Source of the DNA: a bacterium
GTDB taxonomy: Bacteria > Electryoneota > RPQS01 > DYHQ01
Direction: 5' to 3'
DNA: 64,000 bases
NCBI GenBank assembly: GCA_030622545.1
Contig: JAUXGA010000003.1
Coordinates: 1-64,000 of the forward strand
Shown here in pieces: positions 59,101 through 64,000 of the stretch. Position numbers and translations under genes: made by a program. The notes under the pieces are model-generated. The model had not been told where the DNA came from, made no database searches, and worked only from the letters and a program-made list of their open reading frames with translations. Within the stretch, counting starts at the first letter, position 1; each line of letters starts with the position of its first letter.

Positions 59101-59402
59101 TCTGCTCGTTCGGAAAGTTCAACAGCGGTAGGAACCCGACCGTAATGCGGATTTCCCGGCAGAAGGCACAGCGCTTCCCCTGAGAGCAGCGATGTTAAAT
59201 CATCGGCGAATTCTTCCGCGTCTTCCAGGGTTTCGCAAACCGCTAAAACCGGTCGCGCCGCCCGCTCGGCAATGTAGGCCGCAACAACCGAAGGCAGGGA
59301 ACCGGGCAGGCTTAAAAGAGAGAGTCTCCCCCCATCACGCAGAGCATCGCCCAGCGCGTTAAAAGGTGAGGAATCGTAAAGGGCCTTTTTCAGCCAATCC
59401 AT
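56121..59402 (-). CDS. mfd: Transcription-repair coupling factor
   Basis: Removes RNA polymerase stalled at DNA lesions and recruits UvrA. The 1,093-residue length is normal. Seen: a UvrB-like N-terminal region (LPGNPHYGRVPTAVELSERAEVLLAL; GAVVDIFSF), the RNA-polymerase-interacting domain (GDYVVHVDYGIGRYLGLEKI), translocase motifs VCGDVGYGKTEVA (near 563-575), IIDEEHRFG (near 667), LSATPIPRTL and QLRGRIGRS, and the C-terminal TRCF domain. It heads a run with the three chaperone genes. The upstream region contains a + strand terminator-like structure. Confidence 0.97.
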   Translation of the reverse strand: MDWLKKALYDSSPFNALGDALRDGGRLSLLSLPGSLPSVVAAYIAERAARPVLAVCETLEDAEEFADDLTSLLSGEALCLLPGNPHYGRVPTAVELSERAEVLLALRHRERAVIVTEAFALLDALPSPDALSQNLFTLERDELLPRDELIEFLSRGGYTREALVESVGQFAVRGAVVDIFSFGAPHPVRIEYYDDIVESLRTFEPETQKSLGKELRRFEVFAAETASSELSPVFDHFPENAAVLWVNGRATWNAIRESWRERTPELAADSHKGEPTSFDPDTLRMRAGKFLQLFVNNAPFAVDEQLSFSAQPQESFAANLPLLADRLKEYHKQGLRAVIVSDNLEAGHRLGEILEERGLSDDIFDVREGGLHHGFTLPSAGLALLVDHDIFGRRRRRRRFMKFKNVAPLRGLDALQVGDYVVHVDYGIGRYLGLEKIAVGEVSRERLKIEYRDGIILYVKLENLAQIQKYAGREGFQPPLSRIGGRDWAELRRKTKKSLKSITEELIKLYARRKAAKGFSMNPDTLWQREMEAAFPYEDTPDQFRAAEDVKRDMEEPVPMDRLVCGDVGYGKTEVALRATFKAVQEGKQVAILVPTTVLAQQHFRTFRERLKSWPVRVDVLSRFRTKKEAQRVLQSAAEGQVDVLIGTHRLLSKDVKLKDLGLLIIDEEHRFGVVQKEKLKSLKASVDVLSLSATPIPRTLNMALMGARDMSHITTPPPGRLPIETDIVPWSEKTIQDAILYEIQRGGQVFFVHNRIQSIKAVHQLLKDLLPGVRLAVAHGKMPEDALSRVMVHFLEGRFDVLISTMIVESGLDMPNVNTMIVNRADRFGLAQLYQLRGRIGRSSRKAYAYFLVPPRWEMNRTAQQRLSMLANFSELGAGFQIAMRDLEIRGAGNLLGREQSGYINAVGFELYQRLIEEAVEEVRHERLGDSADVEEPPKVELKLEFPTDAFFPESYIPEGSQRLNFYRELVHAKQLQRLDEVETEIRDRFGRLPTPAQALLTMARVRVLGERLGAEKIALKNNRLSIDFPEPQGNGRDVKELLRNIADYPVEISAIDRLGIRLPLPEIHGEENNADYLIRFLRALVEEPEEL

Positions 59403-59474
59403 AAGTTTCTATTTAGCGGTGCTATGTGCTTTATTTAATCATTTTTGCCACCAGCAACCGCTGCACTTCTGACT

Positions 59475-59520
59475 ACTCGCCCACGCACCAATAGGTTCCT
59501 ATCTATCGGCGAGTTTTTTC
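59475..59520 (+). terminator. Terminator-like structure without an upstream gene
   Basis: Outer arms ACTCGCC (59475-59481) and GGCGAGT (59508-59514) enclose a small ATAGG/CCTAT hairpin and are followed by six T residues on the + strand. The nearby genes mfd and murQ both run leftward, so it does not end a known gene. Confidence 0.4.
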
Positions 59521-59696
59521 AGTAAGATAGGCGTTTCTTTCAGGGGTACAGTGTGACGATTTCGAAATTGAGTAAACCGATTTCTTTTGGATGCTATCGT
59601 TCAGGCAAAAAATACAAGTGAATGAAATTAATCTATATTGTGAACTATTTGACAATCTGTTGTCTATGATGTTATTAATAAATGTCTTATGTGTTT

Positions 59697-60626
59697 TTAT
59701 TTGGAAGGCAAAAGTTGATCGCCAACAACCTTGCGAAGTTGACCTTCCGCAGACGCTAATCGTTTTAGTGCTTCGCCAGCGTCCACACGTAAGACCTGCA
59801 TCACGATCGCTGGTTTCAATTCGCCGTTTGCTTCCTGTAGCAGACGCTTTGCCTCGGAATAGTCCACGCCTGTAAACAACATTAGCATAGCCCGTGCGCG
59901 CTCGCGCAATTTATCCGATGTTGCTCGAAGATCAACCATCATATTTCCGTAGCACTTCCCTAACCGCACCATCGTCGTGGTCGTGAGCATATTCAGCACA
60001 AGCTTGGTGGCTGTTCCCGCTTTCAATCGCGTTGAACCGGTCAGCATTTCCGGACCTGTGACTGGCGCGATGACGACGTCAATGTCATTATCTGCCTGTT
60101 GCGGTGGATTGCAGGTGACAAGAATCGTTCGCGCGCCCACGGATTTACCGTATTTTAATCCCCCGCGCACAAAAGGTGTCCGTTTCGATGCCGCAATTCC
60201 GCAGATACAGTCGAGCTTGCTCAGTTTCTGTTTCTGCAGGAACTCTAAACTACCCTTCGTATCATCTTCTGCACCTTCAACGGCTTTTACAAGCGCTCCA
60301 TAGCCGCCCGCGATAAATCCCTGAACGAGCTCCGGCACACTGCCAAACGTCGGTGGGCATTCCGCCGCATCCAAAACCCCCAAACGTCCGCTTGTTCCCG
60401 CACCAATATAGAAGAGTCGCCCGCCGTTACGCATCGCCTCGACAATGATTTCCACCGCCTTTTCGATATCGGGAATTACTCGCTTCACTGCCGCCGGAAC
60501 ACTGACATCTTCACGATTCAGCGTCTCAAGGATTTCCCGCGTGGACATTGCATCCAAACGTTCCGAATCAGGATTCCTTCCTTCGGTAATCAAGGATTGT
60601 AATTCACTTAGCAGCTCTTCAGGCAT
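59697..60626 (-). CDS. murQ: N-acetylmuramic acid 6-phosphate etherase
   Basis: Cleaves the lactyl ether of MurNAc-6-phosphate to GlcNAc-6-phosphate and D-lactate in peptidoglycan recycling. The 309-residue SIS-domain protein has the signature GAGTSGRLGVLDAAECPPTF (75-94) with acid residue Glu89, and VEGAEDD (116-122) with Glu120, at the positions of the two catalytic glutamates known in E. coli MurQ. It lies 4 nt behind rsmG, an unusual neighbour; no AnmK or MurNAc transporter is near. Confidence 0.95.
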   Translation of the reverse strand: MPEELLSELQSLITEGRNPDSERLDAMSTREILETLNREDVSVPAAVKRVIPDIEKAVEIIVEAMRNGGRLFYIGAGTSGRLGVLDAAECPPTFGSVPELVQGFIAGGYGALVKAVEGAEDDTKGSLEFLQKQKLSKLDCICGIAASKRTPFVRGGLKYGKSVGARTILVTCNPPQQADNDIDVVIAPVTGPEMLTGSTRLKAGTATKLVLNMLTTTTMVRLGKCYGNMMVDLRATSDKLRERARAMLMLFTGVDYSEAKRLLQEANGELKPAIVMQVLRVDAGEALKRLASAEGQLRKVVGDQLLPSK

Positions 60627-60630
60627 ACTA

Positions 60631-61269
60631 TTATCCTTCCGTCTTTAGGGACAATAGAAGCAACACGCTTCCGTCCGGAAGTTCAACTTCTTTATCCAGT
60701 ATAAAGCCATAATCCGCTGGATTTCCTTCGCGTTGCCAATCGCGAGCTTTCCATAAAAAGACCTGTCCACCAGCAACGAGAAAGTCTTTCGCTGTCGGTA
60801 ATAGTTTCGGTAACTTGCCCGCCGCACGGGCAGTTACAATTCTATAAGCCTTCCTATGCGAAGGATTTCTTGCCAGTTTTTCAAATCTATCCCAAACGAC
60901 TTGCACGTTCTTAAGTTCAAATTCGTGGACGAAATCCGAGAGGAATGTAATCTTCTTCCTCGTCGAATCTACAAGGACGAATTCAATATCCGGGCGTGCG
61001 ATTGCAAGCGGCACCGCAGGAAAACCACCACCGCTGCCCATATCTAACACTCGGCCCTGCTCTGGCAAGAAAGGTAAAGCAACCAAACTTGGCAAAATAT
61101 GTCTCGAAATCAGCCGCTCCCTGTCTCCACGGGAAACAAGAGCTAATGGCGCTTGACGAACCGCATCGATAAACCCCTCAAGCTGTCTGACACGCGGATC
61201 TTCCGCGTCCCAGCCTGTCTGAAGCAGGATTTCCTGCCATCCAGCGACAAATGGCTTCTCTTTATCCAC
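60631..61269 (-). CDS. rsmG: 16S rRNA (guanine527-N7)-methyltransferase
   Basis: Methylates G527 of 16S rRNA. The 212-residue Rossmann methylase shows LVSRGDRERLISRHILPSL, the SAM motif VLDMGSGGGFPAVPLAI (about 74-90), LVDSTRKKITFL and VTARAAGKLPKLL, all typical of GidB/RsmG. The predicted GTG start lies inside a DnaA box and has no ribosome site, so the real start may be different. It follows mnmG as in most bacteria near the origin, but is followed by murQ rather than the usual parAB. Confidence 0.95.
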   Translation of the reverse strand: MDKEKPFVAGWQEILLQTGWDAEDPRVRQLEGFIDAVRQAPLALVSRGDRERLISRHILPSLVALPFLPEQGRVLDMGSGGGFPAVPLAIARPDIEFVLVDSTRKKITFLSDFVHEFELKNVQVVWDRFEKLARNPSHRKAYRIVTARAAGKLPKLLPTAKDFLVAGGQVFLWKARDWQREGNPADYGFILDKEVELPDGSVLLLLSLKTEG

Positions 61270-61281
61270 AGGTTATCCACA
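61262..61281. promoter_or_regulatory. Two tandem perfect DnaA boxes
   Basis: TTATCCACA at 61262-61270 and again at 61273-61281, 2 bp apart in the same orientation. A near match (TTATTCACC) lies at 61386-61394. They fall between mnmG and rsmG, a classical origin-associated site. Confidence 0.75.
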
Positions 61282-61403
61282 ATTCGTTCGCAAACATGTA
61301 ATAGGAGCGAGATTTACGTAATCCGCCTGATGACGCGCTTTTTCAGGCGTTCGCGTTATAACAACCTTGCCTGCCAGAGACGTGTTTATTCACCTTGGAA
61401 TAA

Positions 61404-61419
61404 TGTTTCACGTGAAACA
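61404..61419. promoter_or_regulatory. parS centromere site
   Basis: TGTTTCACGTGAAACA, a perfect 16-bp palindrome identical to the conserved bacterial parS consensus bound by ParB. It lies 15 nt beyond the mnmG stop, in the mnmG-rsmG gap. parS sites cluster near chromosome origins. Confidence 0.9.
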
Positions 61420-61433
61420 ATAGCATGAACCCG

Positions 61434-63278
61434 TCAACTTTCCCGGCGCTTTAAGTGTATTATCAATACAGCAATATCCGCAGGGCTGACACCTGCGATT
61501 CTTCCAGCCTGACCAAGCGTCAACGGCTTGTATTTCATCAGTTTTTCTCGCCCCTCGGCAGAAATCGAACGGATTTCTGAGTAATCCATATCATTCGGTA
61601 TCCGGCGACCTTCCATCCTTGCCACCTGATGCGCCCTTGCCTGCTGTCTGGCAATATACCCGGCGTACTTGACGTTCAATTCCAACGCCGCCAGAAAATC
61701 GTCATCTTGCAACGCACCCTCAAAAGGAGAATCCGCTGGCATCATCTGTAAAACCTCGCGAATGTTGTTTTCAGGTCGTTTCAACAGCGTCGCGAATGTC
61801 TCTCCCCGCAATTCAGGCGAATCTACCATTGAATATCTTTCCGTATGCAGATACGCTTCCGCTTCAGACAAGCGTTCTTTCTTCTTCAATAAACGCTCGT
61901 GGATTGACTCCTCGATTAGCCCCAACCCGTAACCAATCTCCATCAGTCGCAAATCCGCATTATCTTGACGAAGCAGCAACCGATGCTCAGCTCGCGACGT
62001 AAACATTCGGTACGGTTCATCCGGTGTGCGCGTAATCACGTCATCAATCAGGACGCCGATATAGGCCTGATCCCGGCGAAGAACCAACGGTTCCTCGCCA
62101 CGAAGTTTCAATACCGCATTGACTCCCGCCACAAATCCTTGAGCGGCCGCTTCCTCGTAACCCGTTGTTCCATTTACATTTCCGGCGAAATAAAGCCCCT
62201 CCACGACGCGAGTTTCCATCGTACATTGAATCTGGTGGGGTGGGAAATAATCGTATTCCACCGCATAGCCCGGCCGCATCATCTCCGCATTCTCAAGCCC
62301 CGGCACTGTGCGCAAAGCTTCAAACTGGATGTCTTCAGGCAGGCTCGACGCAAAGCCATTCATATACACTTCAGCCGTTTCCCATCCTTCAGGCTCAAGA
62401 AAAATCTGGTGGCGGTCTCGGTCAGAGAAACGAACCAGCTTATCTTCAATCGATGGGCAATAACGCGGACCGACGCCCTTGATTCGACCCATATAGAGCG
62501 GCGATTTGCCCATCCCTTTCTGCAAAATCGCGTGCGTCTGTGGGTGCGTATAGGTCAAATGACAAGGGAGCTGGCGCGGAACAGGCGATTCCGTACGGTG
62601 AGAAAAAAGAACGATGCGCTCATCTCCGGGTTGTGGCGTGCATTTCGAATAGTCTATCGTCCGCCCATCAAGCCGTGGGGGAGTGCCTGTTTTTAAACGA
62701 TCAATTACAAATCCTTGTATTATAAGAGCTTCAGAGAGTTTCAGTGCGGGTTCTTCGCCAACGCGTCCCGCAGGTTTCGACCATTCACCCGTAAAAATAA
62801 CTCCATTTAAAAACGTCCCCGCGCACAACACCACCGCTCGGCATTCGTAAGTCGCGCCGGATTCACATACCACACCTGAAACGCGCCCACCTTTCGTAAG
62901 CACGTCCACCACCATGTTCTGCTTCATATCCAGATTCGGCAGCCGTTCCAAAGCAATCCGCATGGAGTGCGCGTAGAGCTCCCGATCGCATTGTGCGCGT
63001 GGCGACCACACCGCCGGGCCTTTCGAGCGATTCAGCATCCGAAACTGCAGCGTCGCCAAATCTGTGATGTAGCCGATTTCGCCGCCAAGAGCGTCTATTT
63101 CTTTGACAAGCTGTCCCTTGGCGAGTCCTCCCACAGCCGGATTACAGCTCATCTGCCCAATCGTCGGCATGTTCATCGTGATGAGCAACGTCCGGCAGCC
63201 CATCCGCGCCGCCGCCGAAGCCGCTTCACACCCGGCATGCCCCCCGCCGATAACGATTATATCGTAAGCTTGCATCAT
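61434..63278 (-). CDS. mnmG: tRNA U34 carboxymethylaminomethyl-modifying enzyme MnmG (GidA)
   Basis: FAD protein that with MnmE modifies the wobble uridine of several tRNAs. The 614-residue protein has the N-terminal dinucleotide site [14 protein letters not shown] (7-20), the [22 protein letters not shown] stretch (from about 46; quoted here only as its CNPAVGG start and EIDALGG end), [28 protein letters not shown]-type [23 protein letters not shown] and the [16 protein letters not shown] region. Length is normal. mnmE is not in the window. It lies 17 nt behind the nitroreductase gene and is followed by the DnaA-box/parS gap and rsmG. Confidence 0.97.
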   Translation of the reverse strand: MMQAYDIIVIGGGHAGCEAASAAARMGCRTLLITMNMPTIGQMSCNPAVGGLAKGQLVKEIDALGGEIGYITDLATLQFRMLNRSKGPAVWSPRAQCDRELYAHSMRIALERLPNLDMKQNMVVDVLTKGGRVSGVVCESGATYECRAVVLCAGTFLNGVIFTGEWSKPAGRVGEEPALKLSEALIIQGFVIDRLKTGTPPRLDGRTIDYSKCTPQPGDERIVLFSHRTESPVPRQLPCHLTYTHPQTHAILQKGMGKSPLYMGRIKGVGPRYCPSIEDKLVRFSDRDRHQIFLEPEGWETAEVYMNGFASSLPEDIQFEALRTVPGLENAEMMRPGYAVEYDYFPPHQIQCTMETRVVEGLYFAGNVNGTTGYEEAAAQGFVAGVNAVLKLRGEEPLVLRRDQAYIGVLIDDVITRTPDEPYRMFTSRAEHRLLLRQDNADLRLMEIGYGLGLIEESIHERLLKKKERLSEAEAYLHTERYSMVDSPELRGETFATLLKRPENNIREVLQMMPADSPFEGALQDDDFLAALELNVKYAGYIARQQARAHQVARMEGRRIPNDMDYSEIRSISAEGREKLMKYKPLTLGQAGRIAGVSPADIAVLIIHLKRRES

Positions 63279-63295
63279 TCATTTCAACTTCTTTG

Positions 63296-63940
63296 CTACT
63301 TCGGATATCCCACCGTCTGCGAAAGGATGATATGTTGGTCGGGTCGCAGCTTCATCGCTTCTTTCAGTGCAGGTTTGTCTATCCACGCACGCACAACGGT
63401 CGCTAATCCTTCCGATGCGCAGAACAAATAGACGTTCTGACCAATGAAACCCGCGTCGGCTGCAGAGTATTCCCGTTTAGATTCATCCGACCCATCGCCC
63501 ATCTTCGAATAATCCGCCACATAAACAAGATTCACCGGCGCTTCAGCTACGAACGCTTGCTTGCCCGTCTTTGCTCGAATGTCTTCTTCTAAGATAATCT
63601 GCAACGCATGAGCTTCCGCTTCATAAAGATAGAGACCATCTTCACTGGCAACGTAGATGTCTATCTCTTGATCGTTCATCGCCGATGGTGCGGTGCGTTT
63701 TCCGGACTCGGGGCGATTAATTCCGAACGCCGCCCAGAGCATATTGGATAGTACAGGCAACGGGAGCTTTTCCGTGCTGAACTCACGCGTGGAATGCCGC
63801 TCCTTCAGCGCTTCCATTAGAGGTTTGCCACCTGTCATCTTGGGCTTCGGAAGCGGAATAGGTTCGGGCTGCTGCGCGAACGTGAACGTTACTCCTACAA
63901 ACAGAACAAGACAAACGAGTGAAAACAGTTTCGTTTTCAT
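63296..63940 (-). CDS. Exported nitroreductase-family protein (SagB/ThcOx-like)
   Basis: A 214-residue flavin nitroreductase-fold protein with a signal peptide (KTKLFSLVCLVLFVGVTFTFAQ). Seen: ERHSTREFSTEKLPLPVLSN near 48-67 (the FMN-binding Arg-Ser/Thr-x-Arg start), LWAAFGINRPESGKRTAPSA (SagB/ThcOx style), DAGFIGQNVYLFCASEGLATV and a final HIILSQTVGYPK. Family members oxidise azolines or reduce unknown substrates; the reaction here is not known. AGGAG precedes ATG 63940; the open frame's eight upstream codons are excluded. The export signal is common for this subfamily in FCB bacteria. Confidence 0.88.
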   Translation of the reverse strand: MKTKLFSLVCLVLFVGVTFTFAQQPEPIPLPKPKMTGGKPLMEALKERHSTREFSTEKLPLPVLSNMLWAAFGINRPESGKRTAPSAMNDQEIDIYVASEDGLYLYEAEAHALQIILEEDIRAKTGKQAFVAEAPVNLVYVADYSKMGDGSDESKREYSAADAGFIGQNVYLFCASEGLATVVRAWIDKPALKEAMKLRPDQHIILSQTVGYPK

Positions 63941-64000
63941 AATTGCTCTCCTCTTATCGAACAATGCTCCTATGAGCTTTTCTTTCGCTTTGGTTTCTTT

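Noticed and set aside
59649-59678. TTGACA-N18-TATTAA promoter-like sequence on the + strand
   Set aside because: It would only drive antisense RNA through murQ; AT-rich DNA makes chance matches likely. Kept only as a side note in the orphan-terminator finding.

Overview
The window reads as a bacterial chromosome of a Gram-negative lineage in or near the Fibrobacterota-Chlorobiota-Bacteroidota (FCB) superphylum, most like one of the uncultured groups such as KSB1, Electryoneota, Zixibacteria or Calditrichota. The evidence is four secreted proteins that end in a type IX secretion (T9SS) type A sorting domain with the PNPFNP-type motif, a Bacteroidota-style TonB-dependent receptor with a carboxypeptidase-regulatory N-terminus, SurA-type periplasmic chaperones, DUF4175 and DUF4159 proteins, and a Tricorn protease. 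The phylum cannot be settled from the sequence alone.

Left part (1-22 kb, mostly + strand). A PilX-like protein and a DegP/HtrA protease converge on a shared terminator. A decayed stretch (3.6-4.95 kb) holds two gene remnants. A sigma70-type promoter then drives a small protein and an NB-ARC/TPR STAND ATPase that share an N-terminal motif. The ATPase gene overlaps a yeast-type cytosine deaminase that opens a pyrimidine-degradation cluster: methylmalonate-semialdehyde dehydrogenase, beta-ureidopropionase, dihydropyrimidinase and a class III aminotransferase. Together these can take cytosine/dihydrouracil to beta-alanine and on to acetyl-CoA; dihydropyrimidine dehydrogenase is not in the window. 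A PD-(D/E)XK nuclease and two small unknown genes interrupt the cluster. Next come a hybrid histidine kinase, a type II restriction-modification pair, a large unknown protein and tRNA-Phe.

Middle part (22-45 kb, mostly - strand): a large T9SS-secreted protein, Tricorn protease, a saccharopine-dehydrogenase-like enzyme, and a tight housekeeping operon (ftcD, fchA, mutL, miaA, pyk). Upstream lies an AT-rich EVE-domain/NucS-like nuclease. Then a TPR protein with a giant DUF4175 coiled-coil membrane protein, and a TonB-dependent receptor.

Right part (45-64 kb, - strand): three tandem paralogous beta-helix T9SS proteins, a small nuclease-like protein, a DUF4159 protein, three parvulin/SurA-type chaperone genes behind mfd, then murQ, rsmG, mnmG and a nitroreductase. 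The rsmG-mnmG gap carries two perfect tandem DnaA boxes and a perfect parS site, marking an origin-proximal locus. From 24 to 63 kb nearly all genes point left, as expected for a leading strand leaving an origin near 61 kb or just to the right.

Dispersed palindromic (REP-like) elements of at least two families sit at gene 3' ends. The most interesting items are the STAND pair with its shared leader motif, the origin/parS region, the EVE-nuclease, the methylase with an out-of-frame upstream ORF, the palindrome families, and the tandem beta-helix proteins.
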